From assembly GCA_027307325.1 (NCBI GenBank), contig DAHUXE010000034.1, forward strand, positions 1 to 32,041: DNA of 32,041 bases, in the 5' to 3' direction. Of the stretch, positions 1-7,504 are shown in pieces. A model generated the notes under the pieces. The model had not been told where the DNA came from. It did not search any database and saw nothing but the letters and a program-made list of their open reading frames with translations. A program made the translations under genes and the position numbers. Position 1 is the stretch's first letter. Each line of letters opens with the position of its first letter. The stretch comes from Gammaproteobacteria bacterium (GTDB lineage Bacteria > Pseudomonadota > Gammaproteobacteria > Steroidobacterales > Steroidobacteraceae).

Positions 1-1215
1 AAGTGCATGAGCTGCCACGAGTACGGCATGACCTGGAAGACCAACACCGGAGTGAGGCTGTGGACGCGCGATGGCCCGAACCACTACGCCGGCCAGGACT
101 GCAACGGCTCGGGCTGCCATACGGCGCGCGACAAGATGGCGCTGCGCCGCGTGGTGACGCCGATCGTGCGGACACCGGCCACGGCCACCGCGACTGGTGG
201 TGCGGCGGAGGGCTCGACGGCCACGGCGGGCGGACCTGCTCCGCGGCGCGGGTTGACCTCCGGCAAGGGCCTCGCCTCTGCCGCGGGCGCAGCCGGCGCT
301 GCGACGGTGGCGAGTGCGCCGGCTACGGCGCCCTCGGGGCCGTTCAATCACGCGACCGTGATGGGTCAGGCGTGCGTCAGCTGTCACAACGGCACTGCGG
401 CGACGGGTAAGCCCGCGAGCCACATCGCGACCACGAACAACTGCCAGAGCTGCCACACGACGCTCGCGTGGCTGCCGGTGACGACCGTCGATCACAGCCA
501 GGTGATCGGCACGTGCGTGAGCTGCCACAACGGCAGCACGGCGACGGGCAAGCCCTCCAATCACATCCCGACCACGGCCGGGTGCGACAAGTGCCACACG
601 ACCAACGCGTGGGTGCCGGCGCGCTTCGACCATGCGGGGGTCGCGCCGCACACCTGCAACACCTGTCACAACGGGGTGCAGGCGATCGGCCTGCCGCACA
701 CGCACATCGCCACCACGGCCTCCTGCGACACCTGCCACGGGACGCTTGCCTGGATGCCGGCGCTGATCGATCACTCGAGCTTCGTCGGCAGCTGTGCGCG
801 CTGCCACAACAACATCGCTGCGACCGGCCTGCCGCCGAGTCACTTCGTGACGCACCTCGACTGCGCGAGCTGCCACAGCTATCCGGACTGGAGCGTGATC
901 CGCTTCCACCACGTGTTGACCGCCGCCTATCCGGGCGATCACAGCGTGGCGATCGCCTGCGCCAAGTGCCACACCACCAACACCGAGCAGGTGACGTACG
1001 CGGCTTCGGCTTATGCCGGGACCTGTGCCGGGTGTCATGCCACGAACTACGTGGCCGCCAAGCATCCGAAGACGCTCAAGGGGCAGCTCTACACCGTCGG
1101 GGAGCTCGCCAACTGCTCGGGCGCCTGCCACGTCTACAGCGACGCCTCGCTCACCACCATCGCCAGGAGTCAGCCCGGACCGCACCATCGAGTAACGGAT
1201 GCTGCGTTCAAGTAG
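1..1215 (+). CDS. Multiheme c-type cytochrome (5' end outside window)
   Basis: Partial: the frame is open from base 1, where a CMSCH heme site is already under way, so the signal peptide and start lie upstream. About 404 residues are visible. I count 11 canonical CxxCH motifs, plus one CX4CH (bases 100-120) and one CX3CH (1114-1131), so 11-13 c-type hemes are possible. Residues encoded by about 160-345 are an Ala/Gly/Thr/Pro-rich linker separating the first two hemes from the rest. Bases 373 to about 930 hold four tandem di-heme modules (separate entry). CxxCH proteins mature in the periplasm; a chain of closely spaced hemes usually acts as an electron wire across the periplasm or outer membrane. 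The stop overlaps the next gene, an outer-membrane barrel protein, which suggests a cytochrome-porin partnership (inference). Redox partner and substrate cannot be read from sequence. Confidence 0.93.
   Translation, partial: KCMSCHEYGMTWKTNTGVRLWTRDGPNHYAGQDCNGSGCHTARDKMALRRVVTPIVRTPATATATGGAAEGSTATAGGPAPRRGLTSGKGLASAAGAAGAATVASAPATAPSGPFNHATVMGQACVSCHNGTAATGKPASHIATTNNCQSCHTTLAWLPVTTVDHSQVIGTCVSCHNGSTATGKPSNHIPTTAGCDKCHTTNAWVPARFDHAGVAPHTCNTCHNGVQAIGLPHTHIATTASCDTCHGTLAWMPALIDHSSFVGSCARCHNNIAATGLPPSHFVTHLDCASCHSYPDWSVIRFHHVLTAAYPGDHSVAIACAKCHTTNTEQVTYAASAYAGTCAGCHATNYVAAKHPKTLKGQLYTVGELANCSGACHVYSDASLTTIARSQPGPHHRVTDAAFK
373..930 (+). repeat. Four tandem di-heme modules within the cytochrome gene
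   Basis: Protein-level tandem repeat with a period of 46-47 residues (138-141 bases); units start at 373, 514, 655 and 793. Each unit has the pattern CxxCHNG, then ATGxPxxHI, a second CxxCH, AWxP and a DH pair. The His in the HI and DH positions are good candidates for distal axial ligands of the hemes (inference). The fourth unit is the most diverged after its second heme site. The pattern indicates growth of the cytochrome by module duplication. Confidence 0.85.
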
Positions 1216-3709
1216 CGCCGGGCGCTGGCTCTACCCGCTGCTCCTGCTCTGCGCGGCTCTCCTCGCGGGGGCACCTGCCCCCGCGCAGGTGACCGGCGGC
1301 GGGCCGAACCGCCTGGTGAGCGTCATCGACGTTTCCGAGCACGAGGACCAGGTCGACCTGACCATGGTGTTCAACTGCTCGATGCGTTTCGTCAACAACC
1401 TGCCAGCGAGCGAAGGCAAGGAAGTCCGCATCCAGCTCGCGCCGCTCCCGGACTGCGGCTTGAGTCCCCTCGCCCTCGTCGCTACCGAGACGCCGCCGGT
1501 TCTCGGCGGGGCGGGCATCGTGCGCAGCACGCGCGTGGAAGGGATCGCTCCCGGGCAGCTCACTCTCACCGTGACGTTCCTCAAGAGCGAGCAGTTCGTG
1601 ATCGCGCAGGGCGCCGATCCGCACGGTCTGCGGCTGCGGCTCATCAATCACAAGCGCCAGAAGGCGCAGGTGCTGGTCGGAGGGCAGCCCGCGGAACTCG
1701 CCGAGTATGCGATCAACCTCGATTCCGAGCCCAAGGCTTTCCCGCAGTCGGACATCGATCTCGCTCATCAGCGGCTCAAGGCCCCGATCTACGTCTCGGA
1801 GGCCACGGTCAACGACGAGAAGTGGTATCGGCTGCGGGTGGGTCCGATCGCGGACCGCAAGGAGGCCGACCGGCTGCTGCAGCTGGCGCTGCACGACTAT
1901 CCGCGCGCCTGGCTCGCGATCGGCGATGACGCCGTGACGACGGGCGGCGGGGCGACCAGCGCGCAGCCGGAGGCACTGCCGCCGGTCGAGAAGATGGGCA
2001 GCGACCCGCCGCTGCCGCCCGAGGAGCTGAAGGGGCTGATGGCGCAGGCGCGCGTCGCCATGGACAAGCACGACTACAAGACGGCGATTACGGTGCTCAC
2101 CAGGCTGCAGCGCCAGCCGGAATTTCCCGACCGCTCGAGCGCCCAGGAGCTGCTCGGTCTGGCGCGCGAGCGCTCCGGGGAGCTCGCACACGCCAAGGCC
2201 GAGTACGAGGAGTACCTGCGCCGCTATCCCAAGGGTGAGGCGGCCGAGCGCGTGGCATTGCGGCTGCGCACGCTGCGCAACGCCGAGGCCCGGGCGCGTA
2301 CCGGCCGCGAGGCGCCCGGCGAAGCCCATGGCTGGGAGGTGAGCGGAGACTGGTCGCAGCTCTTTCGCTACGACGGCCAGCGGATCACCAACGGGCCGCC
2401 GCCTCCGAACACCTCATCGACCGTGCCGCTCGGGCCGCTGACTCAGGCCGAGAACGCCGTCTTCAACGACGTCGACCTGCTGGTGCGCAACCGCGGCAAC
2501 ACGTTGGACTACATAGGGCGCATGAGCGCCGGCTACGACAAGAGCTTCCAGTCGAGCGCCGCGGCTCTCGGTAACCCGACGCGAGTCAGTATCGCCTCGT
2601 TCGAGGTGCTTGACCGTCCGCTCGGGCTTCTCGCGCGCCTCGGCCGCCAGGTGAGCGTCGAGGACGGCATCCTCGGGACCTTCGACGGGCTCTTCATGTC
2701 CTGGCAGTTCAAGCCCTCCTGGTCGCTGAATGCGGCCGCGGGCTATCCGGTCGAGCAGCTGATCCTTGCTCCCCAGACACACGAGCGTTTCGAGACGGTG
2801 GCGCTCGCCTACGCACCCCCGGGGGCCCATTGGGACGGCAACATCTTCGCCACCACCGAGCAGTTCGATGGCTACAAGGACCGCCAGGCGGTCGGCTTCG
2901 AGACGCGCTTCCTCGCGCGGAACGCCTCGCTCGTCACCGTGGTCGACTACGACGTCTTCTACCATTCCCTCAATACGGCGAGCGCCATCGGTACGGTGAC
3001 CCTGCCCGCGCGCTGGAACGTGAGCTTCGATGCCGAACGGCGCAACTCCCCGGTGCTCACGACCCGCAACGCGCTCATCGGCCAGCCGTACACGGACTTG
3101 AGCGGCCCCCCCGGGACCGGGCTCGCCGCGTCGCTGACGTTGACCCCCGACCAGATCTATCAGCTCGCGCGCGACCGCACCCCGGTCACCGACAACTACT
3201 CGGTCACCGTCAACAAGCCGATCGGTCAGCGCTTCCAGTTCACGGCCATCGTCACCGGCACCGAGACGGGGCCCACCCCCGCCTCGGCCGGCGTGGCCGC
3301 ATTGTCCGGGACGGGCCTGCTGCTCACTTACCAGACGCAGCTGTTCGCCAACGACCTGTGGCGCAAGGGCGATTTCAACGTGATCACCCTGACCCACGGT
3401 AACACCGAGATAGGAAAGATCGACTCGGCCGCGGCGACCAGCCGCTTCCCCATCGGCGGCTCCTGGCGCCTCGGGCCGCGCTTCTCGGTCGACCGGCTGA
3501 CGGATGCCAGCACCGGCATCACCGAGACGACCTACATCCCGTCGGCGCTGCTCGACTGGGAGCGCGGGCGGTGGCTGTTCCAGCTCGACACGGGCGCCGA
3601 GCTCGGCAGTCGCGAGGCTTTTCTCCAACTGCCCAACGGCACTTTCGTGCAGACTCAGAACACGACGCGCTACTATATAAGCATCTCGTACCGCGTCACG
3701 TTCCAATAG
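1199..3709 (+). CDS. SPOR/TPR outer-membrane beta-barrel protein, putative porin partner of the cytochrome
   Basis: 836 residues. An N-terminal signal peptide ends near residue 30 (leucine/alanine core, then APAPAQ). Residues about 35-170 form a beta-rich domain I do not recognise, loosely like an AMIN domain. Residues about 195-245 (WYRLRVGPIADRKEAD) look like a SPOR domain, known for binding denuded peptidoglycan. Residues about 280-365 look like TPR repeats. From about 385 to the end the chain alternates hydrophobic and polar residues as in outer-membrane strands and ends in an aromatic strand (YYISISYRVTFQ). The ATG lies inside the end of the cytochrome gene (17-base overlap), so translation is probably coupled. 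By context it may form the pore for the cytochrome; that role is inferred. No close named family is recognised. Confidence 0.82.
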   Translation: MLRSSSAGRWLYPLLLLCAALLAGAPAPAQVTGGGPNRLVSVIDVSEHEDQVDLTMVFNCSMRFVNNLPASEGKEVRIQLAPLPDCGLSPLALVATETPPVLGGAGIVRSTRVEGIAPGQLTLTVTFLKSEQFVIAQGADPHGLRLRLINHKRQKAQVLVGGQPAELAEYAINLDSEPKAFPQSDIDLAHQRLKAPIYVSEATVNDEKWYRLRVGPIADRKEADRLLQLALHDYPRAWLAIGDDAVTTGGGATSAQPEALPPVEKMGSDPPLPPEELKGLMAQARVAMDKHDYKTAITVLTRLQRQPEFPDRSSAQELLGLARERSGELAHAKAEYEEYLRRYPKGEAAERVALRLRTLRNAEARARTGREAPGEAHGWEVSGDWSQLFRYDGQRITNGPPPPNTSSTVPLGPLTQAENAVFNDVDLLVRNRGNTLDYIGRMSAGYDKSFQSSAAALGNPTRVSIASFEVLDRPLGLLARLGRQVSVEDGILGTFDGLFMSWQFKPSWSLNAAAGYPVEQLILAPQTHERFETVALAYAPPGAHWDGNIFATTEQFDGYKDRQAVGFETRFLARNASLVTVVDYDVFYHSLNTASAIGTVTLPARWNVSFDAERRNSPVLTTRNALIGQPYTDLSGPPGTGLAASLTLTPDQIYQLARDRTPVTDNYSVTVNKPIGQRFQFTAIVTGTETGPTPASAGVAALSGTGLLLTYQTQLFANDLWRKGDFNVITLTHGNTEIGKIDSAAATSRFPIGGSWRLGPRFSVDRLTDASTGITETTYIPSALLDWERGRWLFQLDTGAELGSREAFLQLPNGTFVQTQNTTRYYISISYRVTFQ

Positions 3710-4311
3710 TGAACCGTCTCGTCCGGATCAAGGCCGCAGGCAGCGCCTGGACGCTCGCGCTGCTGCTATGGCACTTGCCGCTGGCTGCGCGGGCCGCAGA
3801 TCTGCAGCCGCGCGAGTATCTCGACCCGGAGACCGCGGCGACCGTCACCATCGTCGGCGAGCCGCTCATCTTCGCCAACGCCCGCACCGAGGTCGCCGCG
3901 AACGCGCGCGACTACGTGACGCTGGCGGCCGCGGCGGTCGATCGCAACGGCAAGATGAGCTACGTCCTGGTCGCCTATTTCTGGTCGACGGTCGACCCGC
4001 GCGTGCGCGGCTACCCGATGCCGAATCCCGAGCCGCTCGTCGTGCAGGCGGACGACCGGCGCATCGAGCTCACCCTGCGGGGTCACGCGCTCTACGACTC
4101 CGGCATCAGCGTTCCGGTGCATCCGCCGCCCGGCCCAGCGGTGACGCCGAACGTCTACAGCGTCGACCTCGGGGCACTGCGCTCGATTGCCGAGGCCCGA
4201 CAGCTGTCGCTCATCACGGAAACGGCCATTACGTCCATCCCCTACGCGTTGTGGGAGGACCACCGCGCGGCGCTGCGCGCGTTCGTGCAGCGCCTGAGCG
4301 GCGGACGCTAG
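3709..4311 (+). CDS. Secreted protein of unknown function
   Basis: 200 residues from the GTG at 3709, which overlaps the upstream stop as TAGTG; this stop-start coupling is why I chose it over starts farther upstream that lie inside the preceding gene. Residues 1 to about 27 form a signal peptide (basic start, WTLALLLWHLPLAARAA). The mature part has no cysteine, no heme motif and no membrane helix, so it is probably a soluble periplasmic protein. It shows alternating hydrophobic stretches typical of a beta-rich fold, with a polar helix-like C-terminus. I do not recognise the family. As third gene of a coupled run after the cytochrome and barrel genes it may help assemble or stabilise that complex (inference from position only). 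Confidence 0.78.
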   Translation: MNRLVRIKAAGSAWTLALLLWHLPLAARAADLQPREYLDPETAATVTIVGEPLIFANARTEVAANARDYVTLAAAAVDRNGKMSYVLVAYFWSTVDPRVRGYPMPNPEPLVVQADDRRIELTLRGHALYDSGISVPVHPPPGPAVTPNVYSVDLGALRSIAEARQLSLITETAITSIPYALWEDHRAALRAFVQRLSGGR

Positions 4312-4620
4312 TCCGCCAGCCGTAGATATATCTTCCGCCGGGAACGCTGAGTTTCGCGCCTCGAAGCGCGAGGCGGCGCGGGCGCTCGAAGGAACGTCTC
4401 ACCGCTTCCCGCTCCAACAGAGCCTTCAGGTCAAGGGCTTGCGGATCAACACGTGCGTCGATCGCGTGCGCACGACCGCTCATGGAGTAGTGCGGCATAG
4501 GAATTCCCATACCGGCCGCTGCGGGATTCATCCCAGAGCTCGCGGAGTCGACCCGATGTCGGCGCCGTCAGGCCTTTGTTATGTAAGGCACTGTAAGCCC
4601 GAACAACAAAGGTGTCCCGA
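4312..4620 (+). other. 309-base gap between the conduit genes and the Cyc2-like gene
   Basis: No credible coding sequence. It contains a 10-base AT palindrome (AGATATATCT, 4324-4333) just after the upstream stop, a 7-bp hairpin CGCCTCG/CGAGGCG (4357-4363 with 4369-4375) with no T-run, and the hairpin at 4573-4612 described separately. The gap suggests the following gene has its own promoter, but I could not identify convincing -35/-10 boxes. Confidence 0.6.
4573..4612 (+). promoter_or_regulatory. Inverted repeat that would pair with the ribosome-binding site
   Basis: CCTTTGTT at 4573-4580 is perfectly complementary to AACAAAGG at 4605-4612 (8 bp, 24-base loop). The 3' arm contains AAAGG at 4608-4612, the likely Shine-Dalgarno, 8 bases before the GTG at 4621. 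In the mRNA the stem would hide the ribosome-binding site of the downstream cytochrome, a layout seen in translational control elements. The loop opens with an AUG-UAA start-stop pair. Function is inferred from pairing alone. Confidence 0.4.
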
Positions 4621-5991
4621 GTGCGCTTTCCCGTCGGCCGATCCACTCACCAAGAACCGCGATCCAGTCTCGCTGCCCTGACCCTCGTTCTGCTCGTCCT
4701 GCCCGCCACCGCGGGCGCGGTGCCGAGCTTTGCGAGCCAGACGGGTATGCCCTGCTCCCAGTGCCACGTGCTGGCATTCGGGCCAGCACTCACCGCCTAC
4801 GGCCGCCAGTTCAAGCTGAACGGCTACACCTTCGGCAAGGTGGAGAGCTGGATGCCGCTCGCGGTCATGATCCAGGGCGGGTACAGCAGCTCGGAGAGCG
4901 CGCAGCCAGTCGCGCCGGCCGCGCACTTCAATACGAACGACAACGGCTCGGTCGACCAGGTGTCGGTGTTCCTCGCTTCGCGCATCACCGAGCACAGCGG
5001 GATATTTTCGCAGGGCACTTACAGCGGCGAGGACCGGCACTTCGGCTGGGACAACACCGACTGGCGCTATGCGCGGCCGGTGACTCTCTTCGGCACCGAC
5101 GCGGTGGTCGGGGTCTCCGTCAACAACAATCCGACGGTTTAGGACCTGTGGAACTCGACCCCCGCCTGGGGCTTCCCCTACATCACGAGTCCGCTCGTCC
5201 CGGCACCGGTCGCAAGCCCGGTGATCAGCGGCGGCCTCGCGCAGCTGGTCGCCGGCGCCACCGCCTACGCCATGATCCACGAGCACTATTACCTCGAGGC
5301 GGGTGGCTACAAGGGCCTCTCGGACCGCTGGCTCAATAACGTCGGCCTCTATCCCGCGAACAACGCACACGTCAACGGCTTCGCGCCCTACTGGCGGGCC
5401 GCCTTCCAGTTCGGCACCGACACGCACTACTTCTCGGTCGGCACCTTCGGCCTCGACGTGCGCCTGCAGCCCGATCCTACGGTGCCCGACGCCGATCACT
5501 TCACCGACCTCGCCCTGGATGCAACCTACCAGTACACGCCGGAAGATGGCCCCGGGGTGGTGCTCGCCAATACCTCGTTCATTCACGAGCGCCAGCGGCT
5601 CGACGGAACTTTCGCCACGGGCGGAGCGGACGAGCCCGACAACGGGCTCACCAGCTTCGACGTCGACGTCAGCTACATGTGGCGTCAGACACTCAGCGCC
5701 GGCCTCGGCTACTTCGACATTCGCGGCACCCAGGACCTTGCCCTGTTCGGACCCGCGCCGCTCACCGGCAGCGCCATCGGCTCTCCCAGCACGCGCGGCT
5801 ACACGCTGCAGCTCGAGTGGGTGCCGCTCGGCAAGCTCGACTCCCCCGCGCGGCCCTACGTCAACCTGCGCTTCGGGATTCAGTACACCGGCTATCTGCG
5901 CTTCAACGGCGGGACGGCGGGCTACGACGGCTTCGGAAGATCGGCGAGCCAGAACAACTCGCTGTTCGTGTTTGCCTGGATGGCGTTCTAG
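4621..5991 (+). pseudogene. Cyc2-like monoheme cytochrome-barrel fusion interrupted by an in-frame TAG
   Basis: Read through the stop, this is a 456-residue protein. I chose GTG 4621 because AAAGG lies 8 bases upstream; a GTG at 4612 sits on top of that site. A signal peptide ends at about Ala33, followed by VPSFASQTGMP and one heme site CSQCH (Cys45-His49). The remainder is beta-rich with Tyr/Phe/Trp girdles and ends in phenylalanine (FVFAWMAF), typical of an outer-membrane barrel. One N-terminal heme fused to a barrel, at 400-500 residues, is the architecture of Cyc2 outer-membrane iron oxidases; Cyc2 membership is inferred. Codon 174 (5140-5142) is TAG, and the same frame continues without a shift for 283 more codons that complete the barrel. 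One C-to-T change in a CAG codon would explain it. Other genes here use TAG as an ordinary stop, so recoding is unlikely. It is either a recent nonsense mutation or a base-call error. Confidence 0.82.
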
Positions 5992-6017
5992 ACGTGAAAG
6001 CTTACGGAGTACGACTC

Positions 6018-6512
6018 ATGATAATCCTGCGACTGACGGGCGCGGCACTGCTGCTCGCGGCCGGTACGGCGGCCTATGCCGACCCCTGCAAGGTCTCGAT
6101 CGAAAGCAACGACATGATGCAGTTCAACAGCCGCGAGCTCGCGGTTCCCGGGGACTGCACGGAGGTCGAGGTCACCCTGCACCATGCCGGGAAGCTCGCC
6201 TCCGCGGTGATGGGCCACGACTGGGTGCTGGCCAAGGAATCCGACATGTCGGGCGTCGTCAATGCCGGACTCGCCGCGGGTGCGGCGCGCGGCTACCTGC
6301 CGCAGGGCGATGCGCGCATCATCGCGGCGACCAAGGTGATCGGCGGGGGCGAGAGCGCCACGGTGAAATTCACGACTACCGCGCTTACGGCGGGAACACG
6401 CTACGCGTTCTTCTGCACCTCTCCCGGCCACTCGACCGTGATGCGGGGCAGATTCCTGTTCGGAGCTCCGACGCGCGTAGCGCAGCAGTCGGGCAAGGTA
6501 ACGGGGGGCTAG
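6018..6512 (+). CDS. azu: Azurin, periplasmic blue copper protein
   Basis: 164 residues with a signal peptide cut after about Ala21 (TAAYA|DPC). All type-1 copper ligands of azurin are present with correct spacing: His67 in VMGHDW, then Cys133, His138 and Met142 in CTSPGHSTVM. The disulfide pair of azurins is kept (Cys24 and Cys47), as is the SNDMMQFN segment. Azurin carries single electrons between periplasmic cytochromes and oxidases or reductases. ATG 6018 is chosen for the GGAG at 6006-6009, 8 bases upstream. It starts 26 bases after the Cyc2-like gene, so the two may be co-transcribed, resembling the pairing of Cyc2 with the copper protein rusticyanin in Acidithiobacillus. The protein has a C-terminal extension of about 14 residues beyond the usual azurin end. 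Its stop overlaps the convergent next gene's stop in the palindrome CTAG. Confidence 0.96.
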   Translation: MIILRLTGAALLLAAGTAAYADPCKVSIESNDMMQFNSRELAVPGDCTEVEVTLHHAGKLASAVMGHDWVLAKESDMSGVVNAGLAAGAARGYLPQGDARIIAATKVIGGGESATVKFTTTALTAGTRYAFFCTSPGHSTVMRGRFLFGAPTRVAQQSGKVTGG

Positions 6513-7381
6513 CCGGCTTCCCACAGCAGCGGGAAGAGCGCGTGCTCCATGGGCGCGCCGGCGGCGAGCGCGGCTTCGAGCCCGGGGAAATCCGGCGAGG
6601 TCTTCCAGCGCCGCGGCGCATGCCGGATGTCGTCTCCCAGCAGCCGCACCGAGAACACCCGGCGCCGCTCACCCGGGCCCACTCCCGCCGTGGCGTGCAG
6701 CGTCAGCATGTGGAAGCACACCGCATCGCCCGGCTCGAGCGCCCAGGCGAGGATGCGGTGTGAGCTGCGGCTCGCCTCGATGTCCGGAAGATCCGCCAGG
6801 CTCCCCTCCGGGAACCACTTTGCCTCGGCGTCGAGAAACGACCGTGGCATGAGCCAGGGACCGAGGTGCGAGCCGGCGACGAACTCGAGCGTCGACTCGC
6901 GGGCTACCCGGTCCACCGGGATCCAGAAGCTGCAGTTCTGCCGGCCCTCGATGTTGTAATAGGGCTGATCCTGGTGCCAGGGCGTGCGCTGGCGCGTGCC
7001 CGGCTCCTTGGTGAGCATGTGGTCGTGGTAGAGCCGTGCGGTCCGGCTGCGCATCAGCAGCGCCCCGGTCGCGCCGATCGCCGACTCGAAGATCACGCGG
7101 CGGTAGCGCTCGTTCTCCTGCCAGCAGCAGAAGTCCTCGAGAAAGAAGCCGGGATCGTCGCGCGCACTGGCGACCTTGGCGCGCGGACTCGGCTGCGCGA
7201 GGTTCGCATCGATTGCCGCGCGCAGCAGCTCGACCTCCGCGGGCGCGAGGAGCTGGCGCAGCACTACGGCGCCGTCCGCCTGAAAGGCGGCAACGTCCGC
7301 CGGCGAGACGCGCGACTGCTGGCGATTTGCCACTGGATGCTCAACGTAGCGGATGGCGGCCGCCGCAGGCAACTCTCCCAC
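6509..7381 (-). CDS. Phytanoyl-CoA dioxygenase (PhyH) family Fe(II)/2-oxoglutarate oxygenase
   Basis: 290 residues. The iron-binding facial triad of this family is visible: His136 and Asp138 in TPWHQD, and His229 in TLHATAG; the Arg-rich strand RRRVFSVR after it would bind 2-oxoglutarate. The FWIPVD strand and GSHLGPW turn are also typical. PhyH proteins hydroxylate varied small substrates; the ectoine hydroxylase signature is not evident, and the substrate cannot be assigned. It is cytosolic (no signal peptide). The GTG at 7381 is the longest supported start, but a second GTG about 16 codons later would keep the whole catalytic domain. It converges on azurin with 4 bases of overlap and is divergent from the SLOG-domain gene, so it is probably a single-gene unit. 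Confidence 0.88.
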   Translation of the reverse strand: MGELPAAAAIRYVEHPVANRQQSRVSPADVAAFQADGAVVLRQLLAPAEVELLRAAIDANLAQPSPRAKVASARDDPGFFLEDFCCWQENERYRRVIFESAIGATGALLMRSRTARLYHDHMLTKEPGTRQRTPWHQDQPYYNIEGRQNCSFWIPVDRVARESTLEFVAGSHLGPWLMPRSFLDAEAKWFPEGSLADLPDIEASRSSHRILAWALEPGDAVCFHMLTLHATAGVGPGERRRVFSVRLLGDDIRHAPRRWKTSPDFPGLEAALAAGAPMEHALFPLLWEAG

Positions 7382-7390
7382 CCGCCGCCC

Positions 7391-7429
7391 GCAGGTTGTG
7401 GCCGGCCGGCCGCGAGCCGCACAATCTGC
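7391..7429. promoter_or_regulatory. 10-bp stem-loop in the divergent PhyH/SLOG intergenic region
   Basis: GCAGGTTGTG (7391-7400) pairs with CACAATCTGC (7420-7429) over 10 positions, one being a G-T/G-U pair. The GC-only loop holds the palindrome GGCCGGCC. It lies between two divergent starts. It could be an operator for a dimeric regulator or an RNA hairpin at the 5' end of a transcript; sequence alone does not decide. Confidence 0.3.
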
Positions 7430-7504
7430 CGCTCAGGGTGTCAGGTCCCCGGGGTTCAGGTCGTGGATGTGTCGGGCGCAGGCTTAAGCGGAAATTCTCC
7501 CTTC

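Noticed and set aside
4439-4681. 80-codon ORF upstream of the Cyc2-like gene
   Set aside because: Runs into the cytochrome's signal peptide region in another frame, has no ribosome-binding site and no recognisable composition.
5140-5142. Pyrrolysine or other recoding at the in-frame TAG, prompted by the MttB-family gene in the window
   Set aside because: The MttB homologue itself contains no amber codon, TAG terminates several genes here, and a cytochrome barrel is not a pyrrolysine protein. A nonsense mutation or base error is simpler.
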